Part shown: positions 1-8,263 of the stretch, one piece after another
How positions within the stretch are numbered: the stretch's first letter is position 1
How the letters are laid out: each line of letters opens with the position of its first letter
Source of the DNA: Bacteroidota bacterium
GTDB taxonomy: Bacteria; Bacteroidota; Bacteroidia; Chitinophagales; Chitinophagaceae
Reading direction: 5' to 3'
Length of the DNA stretch: 64,000 bases
Assembly (NCBI GenBank): GCA_023428755.1
Contig: JAEYWX010000029.1
Location: 124,001 to 188,000 of the forward strand
Made by a program: the position numbers and the translations under genes
Notes under the pieces: model-generated
The model's database searches: none
What the model was told of the DNA's origin: nothing
Seen by the model: the letters and a program-made list of their open reading frames with translations, nothing else

Positions 1-27
1 CAACAACAACTCAGTCGCACAACATAG
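1..27 (+). CDS. 3' tail of an upstream gene, partial
   Basis: Reading from base 1, the codons give QQQLSRTT and then TAG at 25-27, three bases before the next start codon. This tight spacing suggests a gene co-transcribed with the following membrane protein. In Bacteroidota an ECF sigma factor often precedes such a protein, but only eight residues are visible, so identity is inference. Confidence 0.35.
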   Translation, partial: QQQLSRTT

Positions 28-30
28 CGG

Positions 31-642
31 ATGAATCAAAAAGCAACATACGAATTAACCATTACCGAAAAGCTGGAACAGCTGACGGCACCCGATATGG
101 TGGATGCTATCTGGGCACATATCGAAGCACAGCTCGATATGGATCTGCCGACAGATGATGGTCCAGCAAATCCACCTGCACCAAAGAGTGGCCCCGGTAA
201 ATGGCTCAACCGTGGATTTATCATTGCTGCTGTTGCTATTGTACTCATTTATTTTTTCAATAACCGTAAACAGACAATTACTTCTAACGATCAACCAACG
301 ATTCCTGCACCGGTAACTACACCCAACAACAACGATAACCCTGTGCGGAATAATTCGCCGGGTACAACTACTACCATAGCACCTGTAAACAATACCATTG
401 TTCCGGCAAACTCATCTCCAGGTTTGCCTGTTGACAGTAACAGCATTGCGCCTGTAACATTACCCGTGCAGCAACCCGACAGCAATAAAGTAACTACCAA
501 TGCTGCACCTGTGTTTACACCGCCGGTTGTGTCGCCGCCAAAAACCAATGCTCCTGATAGTACAAAGAAGGGCAGAGGTGTAAAGGGGATTACCGATGCT
601 GATTATAAAATTGTACCGAAGAAGGATAGTAGTAAGAATTGA
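31..642 (+). CDS. Single-pass membrane protein, possible anti-sigma-like protein
   Basis: A 203-residue protein with an acidic N-terminal region (residues 1-60), one transmembrane helix at about 63-77 (IIAAVAIVLIYFF) and a long low-complexity tail rich in Pro, Thr, Asn and Val, which should lie in the periplasm. No conserved domain is recognisable. The layout (cytoplasmic head, one helix, disordered periplasmic tail) and the position three bases after another coding frame resemble anti-sigma proteins that follow ECF sigma factors in Bacteroidota, but that role is inference. The helix and the reading frame are clear. Confidence 0.6.
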   Translation: MNQKATYELTITEKLEQLTAPDMVDAIWAHIEAQLDMDLPTDDGPANPPAPKSGPGKWLNRGFIIAAVAIVLIYFFNNRKQTITSNDQPTIPAPVTTPNNNDNPVRNNSPGTTTTIAPVNNTIVPANSSPGLPVDSNSIAPVTLPVQQPDSNKVTTNAAPVFTPPVVSPPKTNAPDSTKKGRGVKGITDADYKIVPKKDSSKN

Positions 643-650
643 TATTGAGC

Positions 651-810
651 AGATTCTTCGTTCCTCAGGATGACAGGAAGGATGGGCTTTGTACTATAAA
701 TCAGTTGTTGTATGCCGTTCAATATAGTTGTCTTTCCGACGAAGGAGGAATCTGTTGGGCTTGTGTTACTTTGTGTTGTATTCAAACAGGTGAACACCAA
801 CAAAGGCAAG
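651..810. repeat. Dispersed repeat D, copy 1
   Basis: This unit begins AGATTCTTCGTTCCTCAGG and contains CTTTCCGACGAAGGAGGAAT, then GTTACTTTGTG, and ends CACCAACAAAGGCAA. AGATTC (651-656) and GAATCT (748-753) are complementary, and CTTTGTGTTG can pair with CAACAAAG near the end. A second copy lies at 1356-1536, and a third fragment stands on the other strand before the gene at 2293-3060. It fills the gap between two genes and ends about 35 bases before the next start codon. Confidence 0.8.
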
Positions 811-846
811 AAAATTATACCGGAAAAATATATAAACGGAATTAAA

Positions 847-1287
847 ATGAAGCAGTTAATAACTTTGGTAGCTGGATGTGAACTGACGTCTCCGATATTA
901 GATAAAATATTAAGAGAGTTAAATTTTTCTTTACCAGATGATGTATTTGAGTTCTATCTCCGAAATAATTCGCAAGAGTATATTGAAAAAAACTATAGTG
1001 AAGAACTCAAAGTAAGAGGTTGGTTTTGCTTTAGCACCCCATATTGTAAATGTGAATTCTTAAATTCTGATTTTCAAAAAACATATCTACATTCAAGAGA
1101 GTTTCTGCCCGATGGGTTAGTCCCATTTGCATACAACTATATGGACGATTACTATTTGTTATCATTGAGATCCATTGATTACGGGGCTATTTATTTTTAT
1201 AGAACAGACATGTACTTTGAAGAAAATGGAGCTATGGTATTGATAGCAAATAACTTTTCTCAGTTTGTTAATGAATTGAAAGAATAA
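847..1287 (+). CDS. SUKH/SMI1-KNR4-like protein
   Basis: A 146-residue protein. The stretch LPDGLVPFAYNYMDDYYLLS followed by YGAIYFYRTD and a terminal NNFSQFVNELKE matches the core of the SMI1/KNR4 (SUKH) fold as I know it: an opening N/D-G-x-x-F/Y strand, an acidic turn and a final helix with SFxxFLxxL character. SUKH proteins often serve as immunity proteins to secreted nuclease or deaminase toxins, but no toxin gene is visible here. The start at 847 is preferred over the in-frame 712 because the longer version would translate dispersed repeat D. The gene is AT-rich compared with the metabolic genes. Confidence 0.6.
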   Translation: MKQLITLVAGCELTSPILDKILRELNFSLPDDVFEFYLRNNSQEYIEKNYSEELKVRGWFCFSTPYCKCEFLNSDFQKTYLHSREFLPDGLVPFAYNYMDDYYLLSLRSIDYGAIYFYRTDMYFEENGAMVLIANNFSQFVNELKE

Positions 1288-1319
1288 GTGAAGATGTTTT
1301 TGCCTTTGTCCCCCCCCCC

Positions 1320-1360
1320 ATCTGTTCCAAGTATACGCACTTCAACCTTTGGGAACAGAT
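1320..1360. repeat. Hairpin after a C10 tract
   Basis: A run of ten C residues (1310-1319) is followed by ATCTGTTCC (1320-1328) and its exact complement GGAACAGAT (1352-1360). The palindrome leads straight into dispersed repeat D copy 2. No U-tract follows, so it is not a convincing terminator. Confidence 0.5.
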
Positions 1361-1536
1361 CCTTCGTTCCTCAGGATGACAGCAAGGTTGGACTTAGCCA
1401 AAAAGATGAACTGTTGTACAAAGCTCAACAAAGCTGTCTTTCCGACGAAGTGCCTGTCACGCTTTGCGGGAAGGAATCTGCAGGGCTTTCGTTACTTTGT
1501 GCGTTATTCAAGAATGGAAATACCAACAAAGGCAAA
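1356..1536. repeat. Dispersed repeat D, copy 2
   Basis: The same order of blocks as at 651-810: CTTCGTTCCTCAGGATGACA at the left, CTTTCCGACGAAG in the middle, GTTACTTTGTG, and ACCAACAAAGGCAAA at the right end, 15 bases before the next gene. The internal spacer differs and includes extra sequence around 1451-1480. Confidence 0.8.
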
Positions 1537-1550
1537 AAGAAAGATTATGT

Positions 1551-1937
1551 ATGCTTAAAATTATTCCTGAAAATGAATTAGAAATGGCCGTTTCAAATTG
1601 TGACTTTTCGATACTTAAAGTATACCAGTATGACTTTGATTTAATTAATGTAAATCAAAGTTATTCTGGAGCACTCAAAAAGTATCTTTTATTGACACAC
1701 CGAGAAGTATTCACTGATGTTACCGGATTTCTTTCTGAGTATTCTGAAGGTGATGTTGCAGTAAACCAATATCTATGGTTTAAGTTATTTTCTCAACTTT
1801 ATTTTGGTAAAAATGGATATGATGCAGGTATCAATCAAATACTAATTCAACTACTCGAACAAATTGGTAATACGAACCCGAATTTTAATTGGAATCTGAT
1901 ACAGGAAATTGAAGAAATAGCAAGTAGATACTTGTAA
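1551..1937 (+). CDS. Small hypothetical protein
   Basis: A 128-residue acidic, probably all-helical cytosolic protein without signal peptide or transmembrane helix. No family is recognised. The start at 1551 (MLKIIPENELEMAV) is chosen because all upstream in-frame sequence belongs to repeat D. Its size, AT-rich composition and position after a SUKH-like gene would suit an immunity-type or orphan accessory protein, but nothing in the sequence proves this. Confidence 0.5.
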   Translation: MLKIIPENELEMAVSNCDFSILKVYQYDFDLINVNQSYSGALKKYLLLTHREVFTDVTGFLSEYSEGDVAVNQYLWFKLFSQLYFGKNGYDAGINQILIQLLEQIGNTNPNFNWNLIQEIEEIASRYL

Positions 1938-2292
1938 CAGACCGCCCTCGTTGTGTATACTGAGCCTGTCGAAGTATCACCAACAACAAATGCACCCCAG
2001 CCATTGCAACTACTCCCGCCGGTGTGCGGCTTATTGTTTCGTAAATATAAAACGCTGCTGGTTAAGTTGAACAGATTTACACATGCTGTTGCTCAGGCAC
2101 CACTTGTGCCGCTTAACGGGAGGAAGCCAACGCACTTTGCCACGCCTCATCCGATAGCTATCGGATCCTGCGCCAGGATTCCTATTTTTGTAGACCCGGC
2201 ATACTTGCGACAATTGGGGTGGTTTTATTCAGCAACAATACCAACAGCGGCAAAAGAAAACCGCTGCTACATGCCGTTGATTCGAACTTTAT
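1938..2292. other. Intergenic stretch with repeat remnants
   Basis: No convincing gene is seen. It holds an ACTGAGCCTGTCGAAGT motif (about 1960-1976), related to the repeat between leuA and leuB, a perfect palindrome CCGATAGCTATCGG near 2151-2164, and ACCAACAGCGGCAAAAG (about 2250-2266), related to the repeat seen at 28.8-32.3 kb. The open frame across 1953-2315 is Pro-rich and looks like translated repeat. Confidence 0.5.
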
Positions 2293-3060
2293 TTACCAAT
2301 GTAATGCCTTTCTAACAATAGGCTCTCCAGTGGGATAAGCTTCAAATCCTCCAACATGTCCTTTCTGAACTGAGAACTGGTTAAATAATTCAGCAATACT
2401 CTCCTCTAAAAGTTGTACATCAACAATTCTCTTTTCGTGAAAATTAAGTCCTTGCCTGCCATTTGAAAAGAACAGCATCAAGTTGGATTTATTCAAAAAG
2501 ATATTTTCATAATAATAGAGTATCTCAATATTTAATCTACTGGTCAAGTCGTCTAAACTTTCAATGAACTCATGTTTATCGGCTGCATTTAAATTACAGT
2601 CAAGTCTCAATGAAAGAGCCTCTGCATTGTACTGACCCAAGTGTGAACTAACTATTTGAAAAAAGTCTTTCGAAGGGTAGGCAAGTTGAGGTAGTTTGTT
2701 CTCAAGACGCAGCCATTTTGGATTGATCAATTCTCTATTTGAGTTAAACAAAACCTGCTCATTGTGAAGTATAGTTTCTACTTCTTTTGCTATAAGAAAA
2801 TCATAGTCAAAGAGATAATAATTGTTGATACTAATTGTCAGTATATTATTGTCACGGCTTACAAACAAAAATGCTTGTTTATGTTTTTTAATTAGGTCAT
2901 CAAGTCGGTTCACTAACTTGTCAGCATCATTAGCGACGATGCTTGTTTCCAATTGAGCAGGTCCATCTCCATGTCCACCTACACCTTTTCGAAACACAAA
3001 ATAGTCAAAGTTGTAGAGCCCGGAAGGGAATCCATAATACCAGTATACTCCTAAAATCAT
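2293..3060 (-). CDS. Hypothetical protein, 255 residues
   Basis: A soluble protein with no signal peptide and no recognised domain. The N-terminus has an aromatic segment (YWYYGFPSGLYNFDYFVF) followed by GGHGDGPAQ, and the rest is acidic with alternating helices and strands. The sequence just upstream on its coding strand (3061-3110) contains CACCAACAAAGGCAAAAAG, the right end of dispersed repeat D, so this gene shares its upstream context with the two small genes at 847 and 1551 although it points the other way. Its AT-rich codon use also fits them better than the flanking metabolic genes. Function unknown. Confidence 0.6.
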   Translation of the reverse strand: MILGVYWYYGFPSGLYNFDYFVFRKGVGGHGDGPAQLETSIVANDADKLVNRLDDLIKKHKQAFLFVSRDNNILTISINNYYLFDYDFLIAKEVETILHNEQVLFNSNRELINPKWLRLENKLPQLAYPSKDFFQIVSSHLGQYNAEALSLRLDCNLNAADKHEFIESLDDLTSRLNIEILYYYENIFLNKSNLMLFFSNGRQGLNFHEKRIVDVQLLEESIAELFNQFSVQKGHVGGFEAYPTGEPIVRKALHW

Positions 3061-3154
3061 TTGTTATTGCCTTTTTGCCTTTGTTGGTGTTTTGCTGTTC
3101 ATACTTGCGCCGTTGTTACTCGCCAAACGAATTAACAAACCAAATTAAATAACA

Positions 3155-5209
3155 TTATTCTCCCGGCCAATACACCCTTTCCGCCATCTTATACACTTCT
3201 TCTTTCTTCAACGTCATGCGTTTTGTTTGTTGGTTAATATACATTTCCACCTGGTCATCAAAATGCTTGTTGCCTTTTTTTGCAGAAGCACCATACATGT
3301 TTACGGTTTCAATTTGGGGCAGTGCATCTTTTGTAAAACGGATGAACATGATGAGTCCATCGCCACCAACCGATTTTAGTTTACCATCTTTGTAGTTGGC
3401 GGTCCATTGCGGAGAGAGCAGATCGGGAAAACCCCAGAGCGGCCATTCTTTATCGCCACGTACTAATTTTTGAATATCGCCCAGTGCAAGATCGGTACGG
3501 TTAAAATGTTTCATCATGTACTCATACACGTAGGCATAGGTTTCAACTGCTTCCGCAGTGGTGAGTGTGCGTGCAGCACCTGCACCTAATTTTTTGGCCA
3601 GGTGCAGATAGCTTAACAGAAACACCGCAGCGCCTTTGCTATCGGCTGTACCTTGTTTGTCCCAGCTTTTTAATGTCTGGATAAGTGATGCATACAACGG
3701 ATAGGCTGTTTCACTCAATAGAAACAGTGTATCAATATTGTGCGGATAATGCAATACAGCAGGCAGCTGTTTATCGAATTTTATTTTACGGAAGCTTGCG
3801 TAATCGAGTTTGTCTGCAGGCAGTTGCTGCAGTACACGTATGCTGCGGTTGTTCTGCCAGGTTTCCCAACCATCGCTTGCAGGAAATTGTTCGGCCTTTA
3901 AATTATTCGCTTCATCGGTTGCAAAAAACGAAGAGTGGTTGGTATTAAACACATAGCCGTTTTTCGGATTTACATATTGCGGCAGTTCACTGAATTTCCG
4001 AAAGCTTGTCCACAAAGTTTGCGATGTATTACCCGGCACGGTCGATTTCCAATTGTATTGCGGCGCAGGATTACGCACCGGTACTAAACCATTGTTCACA
4101 TAAAAAATGGTATCGTGTTTATCGGCGTAGGTGATGTTAAACATCGACAGGCGCTGATCTTTAATGGCTGCATAAAACTCAGTGAAGTTTTTTGCTTTGT
4201 CCATGTAATACCATTGCTCCAATGCACGGATGTCCATGTTCGCACCCAAACGAATACTGAAGAAACCTTGTTTGTTCTTCATCGTTGCGCCATACTTGCT
4301 CCAGTAAATTTTTCGTTTTACGCCAACAGGTATTCCTTTAATGCGCAGAGTAATTGTTTTCTCTTCCAGGTCGATCCACTCATTATCAAATTTGTATTGT
4401 TTGGCATTTGCAGGATTCATTTCTAATTGGAAAACATCTACACGGTCCACATAATTTACCGTATGCGCCCAACCCAGATTTTCATTTACACCATGCAAAA
4501 TACAAGGACCACCTGCCAGTAATCCACCATGTACATTCAAACCTTCTTCGCTGTTAATATGTGCTTCGTAAAAAGCCTGTGAACCGGTGTTGGGCTGGTG
4601 TGCATTGATCAATAAAAAGGCTTCACCTGTGGTTGTTTTTGAAGGATGCACGGCCATGGCATTGCTTCCTTTCTTATTCAGCTCAGGATCTGTTTCAACC
4701 ACATTGTTAAAAATAGACATCAGTGCTTTATCGGCGCCATTAAACGCCGTTAACGCCAGCACCGATGAAGCAACGTATTCCTTCGCCGTAATGGGAAATA
4801 TTTTTTTGTGCAGCACTTCTTTGGGGTGTGCTTGGGCGTATGCATTAATGCCCTGCACATATCCGTCAATCAGTTTCAGAAATGCAGGCGTAAGGGTATG
4901 CCATTTTTCTTCGGTTATTTCCATGCAACGGAACAAGGCGAATGCATAATCGGCAGCAGCACCTGCTTTGCCTTGTACTTTGCCCATTAAGCCTTTAGCC
5001 GGTAACACCACATCCTGTATACTTGCAAAATCGTCTTCGGCATGTGCCCAGGCTAAACCGTAAGCAACTTCTGCATCGGTCTTGGCAAAAATGTGGGGTA
5101 CACCAAAACTGTCACGTACAATCTCAATATTTTTTGGATTGATGGTTTGAGCAGTGCTGTTTAAAACGAGGAGGACAAGGGTCGTTAAAATAGTGAGTGA
5201 TTTTTTCAT
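3155..5209 (-). CDS. Secreted penicillin acylase family hydrolase
   Basis: A 684-residue Ntn-hydrolase of the penicillin amidase type. A Sec signal peptide (residues 1-20, cut after NSTA) is followed by the conserved N-terminal region with GVPHIFAKTDAEVAYGLAWA and the QDVVLPAKGLMG segment. Ser182 in KKGSNAMAV is the expected N-terminal nucleophile of the beta chain after autocatalytic cleavage, and LLINAHQPN and GGPCILHGVNENLGWAHT follow as in acylases. Family members hydrolyse beta-lactam side chains, acyl-homoserine lactones or lipopeptides; the substrate cannot be read here. The start at 5209 is chosen because it opens the signal peptide; longer starts run into the next gene. Confidence 0.88.
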   Translation of the reverse strand: MKKSLTILTTLVLLVLNSTAQTINPKNIEIVRDSFGVPHIFAKTDAEVAYGLAWAHAEDDFASIQDVVLPAKGLMGKVQGKAGAAADYAFALFRCMEITEEKWHTLTPAFLKLIDGYVQGINAYAQAHPKEVLHKKIFPITAKEYVASSVLALTAFNGADKALMSIFNNVVETDPELNKKGSNAMAVHPSKTTTGEAFLLINAHQPNTGSQAFYEAHINSEEGLNVHGGLLAGGPCILHGVNENLGWAHTVNYVDRVDVFQLEMNPANAKQYKFDNEWIDLEEKTITLRIKGIPVGVKRKIYWSKYGATMKNKQGFFSIRLGANMDIRALEQWYYMDKAKNFTEFYAAIKDQRLSMFNITYADKHDTIFYVNNGLVPVRNPAPQYNWKSTVPGNTSQTLWTSFRKFSELPQYVNPKNGYVFNTNHSSFFATDEANNLKAEQFPASDGWETWQNNRSIRVLQQLPADKLDYASFRKIKFDKQLPAVLHYPHNIDTLFLLSETAYPLYASLIQTLKSWDKQGTADSKGAAVFLLSYLHLAKKLGAGAARTLTTAEAVETYAYVYEYMMKHFNRTDLALGDIQKLVRGDKEWPLWGFPDLLSPQWTANYKDGKLKSVGGDGLIMFIRFTKDALPQIETVNMYGASAKKGNKHFDDQVEMYINQQTKRMTLKKEEVYKMAERVYWPGE

Positions 5210-5231
5210 GCTGGGTTTATAACAAATAGAA

Positions 5232-6785
5232 TCAGACGATTGTTTTTTTCTTTCGCTTGTATTTATTGTGAATGATATCCTGTACCGGTACATTTTCAAT
5301 TTTACTTTCGAGCCAGCTGATGACATCGAGGTACACAAACGCTCTTGTTTCAAAGCGGTTGCCTTCGTATTGGCGGATGCTGTCGAGCAGTTTCATAAAT
5401 GCAGGTTTAATTTTTGCCGGCGATAGCTGCAGGGCATCACGCAAAAAGCGGAACATCTCTTCTTCAACCGAACTCAGGTTTTCCATCTTACCCATAAAAC
5501 GGTACACCGATTTAATGAGGTATTCCAGCAAATCGTAATTGCCCAATTCAAAATGCGCAATCAAATGCAGCAGGCGTGCATAACATTGCAGATCGGTACG
5601 CAGATCAACTTTCCAGTTAATGATCTTGTTGAGGTATTCAATGGCTTTTTCGTTATTGCCGCTGCCGAAATACAAACAGGCAATTTTATAATAGAAGGTG
5701 AGTACACGATGCCTGTCGAGATACAAACCAAATTCATCCAGCTTTTCTTCAATGCCCGGTACCAAACGCAAACCTTGTGTAAAGGTTCCTTCCAAAAAGT
5801 GCTTGTTGATTTTGGCAATGGAGAGATACACAAAACAAAGAATGCGGTAGTTCTCATTTTGCTGCGCCACTTTGCGGTGCGAAAATTTTTCTAACTGCTC
5901 AATGCTTTCAATAAGTTTGGCTTCATTGCTCAAATCGAAATGTGCACTCATTAAATTGTGCATGCCTTTAATGTAGTGGGCTGTTTCGGCTTCAATCATG
6001 GCCGGGTATTTTTCAAACAGATCCACCCATTTTTGCGTGTAACGGTAATACAGCAAATAATCCTGGCGGATGAAGGCTACCCAGCAATGCGATTGAAACA
6101 AATACAGCTGCTCGTAAAAACCGGTGAGCTTATCGGCCTGTTTGGGCAAATGTTTTTCAAAATATTCTTTGGCATCATCGCCTTCTTTTTCGTTACGGGC
6201 CACGCCGTTTTTAATATACCAGCTGTACAGCTGCAACGATAAATTGGAGAGTTGCGATACCGTGGTGAGTTGTTCTTCAACAGCCGTAGATTCTTTCGAC
6301 AGTTGTTCGGCACGGTCCTGCATACTGCGGGTAATGTACAGGGCCTCGATCTTCTTTTCAAAAAACAGGATCTGTTGCAGGTAGGTGATCTGCTCGTATT
6401 CTCTCGCCAGTTCCTTCATCTTATCCAGCACTTTCAGACTTTGCAGGTACAGGCCTTTATTATATAGGATGCGGGCAAAATCCATCTGCTCGTTCAGCTG
6501 GATGGTGATATTGTCTTCCTGCTTAATGAGGCGCAGACTGCTCAAAATTGTTTTGTATAAATGGGCTTTGAGGTTACTCAGCTGCTGCTTGGCAATGCTG
6601 GGATTTTTGCGCAGGAGTGTGGCCTCATCGTAGTCCTCCATCTTGTCCAGCGCATCGAATAATTGGATGATCTTAAGGTTGGGATCAGCCGAGTTTCGCT
6701 TTACATAGAGCTTGAAATTGCGTTTTTCGCTCTTTTCGAGCGATTTTATGAGTTGGAAGGTCGTATCGGTCGATCTGTTGGGCAT
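5232..6785 (-). CDS. TPR-like helical-repeat protein
   Basis: A 517-residue cytosolic protein made almost entirely of amphipathic helices with TPR-like spacing, for example ALYLQ-type helices near 110-150 and CLYFGSGNNEKAIEYLNKII near 385. It lacks a signal peptide and ends in a basic tail (NKYKRKKKTIV). I recognise it only as a type of conserved protein common in Bacteroidota without assigned function. The start MPNRSTDTTF at 6785 replaces a longer frame that would occupy the divergent leuA promoter. The stop lies 22 bases from the acylase start, so the two are probably one operon. Confidence 0.7.
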   Translation of the reverse strand: MPNRSTDTTFQLIKSLEKSEKRNFKLYVKRNSADPNLKIIQLFDALDKMEDYDEATLLRKNPSIAKQQLSNLKAHLYKTILSSLRLIKQEDNITIQLNEQMDFARILYNKGLYLQSLKVLDKMKELAREYEQITYLQQILFFEKKIEALYITRSMQDRAEQLSKESTAVEEQLTTVSQLSNLSLQLYSWYIKNGVARNEKEGDDAKEYFEKHLPKQADKLTGFYEQLYLFQSHCWVAFIRQDYLLYYRYTQKWVDLFEKYPAMIEAETAHYIKGMHNLMSAHFDLSNEAKLIESIEQLEKFSHRKVAQQNENYRILCFVYLSIAKINKHFLEGTFTQGLRLVPGIEEKLDEFGLYLDRHRVLTFYYKIACLYFGSGNNEKAIEYLNKIINWKVDLRTDLQCYARLLHLIAHFELGNYDLLEYLIKSVYRFMGKMENLSSVEEEMFRFLRDALQLSPAKIKPAFMKLLDSIRQYEGNRFETRAFVYLDVISWLESKIENVPVQDIIHNKYKRKKKTIV

Positions 6786-6873
6786 CGTAATTCGTTTCTG
6801 CTGAAAGCCTTGCCTGTCAAGGATTTTCAATAAAAGGGTCGTACTTATCTGTCGTAAAATACAGTAAATAAGG

Positions 6874-6905
6874 TTTGCCAACCGCTTCTGTAAGAAATAA
6901 TTTTA
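6874..6905 (+). promoter_or_regulatory. Candidate leuA promoter
   Basis: TTTG at 6874-6877 and TAATTTTA at 6898-6905, 20 bases apart, match the Bacteroidota promoter form TTTG / TAnnTTTG with one mismatch. Transcription would begin near 6910-6913, exactly at the left arm of the following hairpin. Confidence 0.5.
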
Positions 6906-6909
6906 TGAG

Positions 6910-6967
6910 GCAGGTTGGTTACTTCAACCCTTCAGACAAAGAAAGAAGTACATCAACCTGCTTTTTT
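6910..6967 (+). terminator. Attenuator-like hairpin in the leuA leader
   Basis: GCAGGTTG (6910-6917) pairs perfectly with CAACCTGC (6954-6961), the stem extends through TACTTC (6920-6925) with GAAGTA (6945-6950), and six T residues follow (6962-6967). This is an intrinsic terminator 19 bases before the leuA start. No plus-strand gene ends upstream, so it must act on the leuA transcript itself. GGTTG (6913-6917) can alternatively pair with CAACC (6925-6929), which would disrupt the terminator stem. Confidence 0.6.
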
Positions 6968-6986
6968 ACAACTATTAAAGACTATT

Positions 6987-8147
6987 ATGGCCGACAAACA
7001 AGTGTTCATTTTTGATACCACTCTCAGAGACGGAGAGCAGGTACCTGGCTGCAAGTTAAACACGAAAGAGAAAATTGAGCTTGCATTGAAATTAGAAACC
7101 TTAGGTGTTGATATTATTGAAGCCGGCTTCCCCATATCGAGCCCCGGCGATTTTGAAAGTGTAAACCAGATTTCGCAGGTAATTAAAAATGCAACGGTGT
7201 GCGGTTTAACCCGTGCCGTGCAAAAGGATATTGAAGTGGCAGCCGAGGCATTGAAGCCTGCTGCCCGTCCACGCATCCACACCGGTATCGGTTCGTCCGA
7301 CAACCACATCAAATATAAATTCAACTCTACCAGAGAAGAGATACTCGAACGTGCCGTTAAAGCGGTTAAGCTTGCCCGTAATTATGTGCCCGATGTAGAA
7401 TTTTATGCCGAAGATGCAGGTCGTGCAGACCTGCAGTTTTTGGCACAGTTAACCGAAGCGGTGATTGCTGCGGGTGCAACCGTGGTAAACGTACCTGATA
7501 CTACCGGTTTTTGTTTGCCACATCAGTACGCAGAAAAGATGGCGTACCTGATGAACAATGTAAGCAATATCGATAAAGCCATTCTTTCCTGCCATTGCCA
7601 TAACGATCTTGGTTTGGCCACTGCTAACTCTATTGCAGGTGCTATTGCCGGTGCACGCCAGATCGAGTGTACCATCAACGGTATCGGCGAACGTGCAGGT
7701 AATACATCGTTGGAAGAAGTGGTGATGGCTATCCGCAAACATCCTGAGTTGGGTCTTTATACAAATGTTGATCCCAAGCAATTGTTGCCGATGAGCCGTT
7801 TGGTAAGCGAAACCATGCGTATGGTGGTGCAGCCAAACAAAGCGGTGGTGGGCGATAATGCATTCTCACATTCATCAGGTATTCACCAGGATGGATTTTT
7901 GAAAGAAGCAACAACCTACGAAATCATTGCACCGGAAGAAGTAGGTGCCGATACATCAAAGATCGTACTAACGGCAAGGAGTGGCCGCAGTGCACTGGCA
8001 TACCGTTTCAAAAATCTCGGTTACAGTTTCGATCGTAACCAGGTAGATGAATTGTATGAGCGCTTTCTTGCATTGGCCGATTCGAAGAAAGAAGTGGAAG
8101 ATGCCGATTTGAAAGTATTAGCCGAACAGATTGTCGTAACAGCATAA
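6987..8147 (+). CDS. leuA: 2-isopropylmalate synthase, short form
   Basis: This enzyme condenses acetyl-CoA with 2-oxoisovalerate in the first committed step of leucine synthesis. The 386 residues hold the HMGL-like TIM barrel: FDTTLRDGEQ at the N-terminus, the metal-binding HCHNDLGLATANS, and the NGIGERAGNTSLEEV loop, then the SGIHQDG segment. The protein stops soon after, about 120-130 residues short of E. coli-type LeuA, so the C-terminal leucine-binding regulatory domain is absent. The start at 6987 lies after the terminator-like hairpin; an upstream TTG in frame would translate the hairpin. leuB follows, supporting leucine rather than citramalate or homocitrate synthesis. leuC and leuD are not in the window. 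Confidence 0.92.
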   Translation: MADKQVFIFDTTLRDGEQVPGCKLNTKEKIELALKLETLGVDIIEAGFPISSPGDFESVNQISQVIKNATVCGLTRAVQKDIEVAAEALKPAARPRIHTGIGSSDNHIKYKFNSTREEILERAVKAVKLARNYVPDVEFYAEDAGRADLQFLAQLTEAVIAAGATVVNVPDTTGFCLPHQYAEKMAYLMNNVSNIDKAILSCHCHNDLGLATANSIAGAIAGARQIECTINGIGERAGNTSLEEVVMAIRKHPELGLYTNVDPKQLLPMSRLVSETMRMVVQPNKAVVGDNAFSHSSGIHQDGFLKEATTYEIIAPEEVGADTSKIVLTARSGRSALAYRFKNLGYSFDRNQVDELYERFLALADSKKEVEDADLKVLAEQIVVTA

Positions 8148-8167
8148 AGCAAACGGGTGATGAACTT

Positions 8168-8225
8168 ACCCTGAGCGAAGTCGAAGGGTGTTTTTACTTG
8201 TATTGAGCGCAGTCGAAATACAAGT
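8168..8225. repeat. Tandem GAGCGNAGTCGAA palindromes
   Basis: ACCCT (8168-8172) and AGGGT (8185-8189) enclose GAGCGAAGTCGA, followed by five T residues. Then ACTTGTATT (8196-8204) and its exact complement AATACAAGT (8217-8225) enclose GAGCGCAGTCGA. Two hairpins with the same loop but different stems sit back to back between leuA and leuB. This loop sequence is a familiar intergenic repeat in Bacteroidota. Confidence 0.75.
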
Positions 8226-8263
8226 GAATTTAACAGCACTAACGAAAAGCACATACCTGAATC

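Noticed and set aside
1310..1319. C10 tract as a phase-variation switch
   Set aside because: It lies between genes, not in a reading frame or an obvious promoter spacer, so no switching effect can be argued from the sequence.
1953..2315. Open frame of 120 codons on the plus strand
   Set aside because: It is Pro/Arg-rich, runs through repeat-like palindromes and overlaps the end of the opposite gene. No coding signature.
8185..8195. Terminator between leuA and leuB
   Set aside because: The stem is only five pairs and belongs to a dispersed repeat; leuB has no clear promoter of its own, so read-through is more likely.
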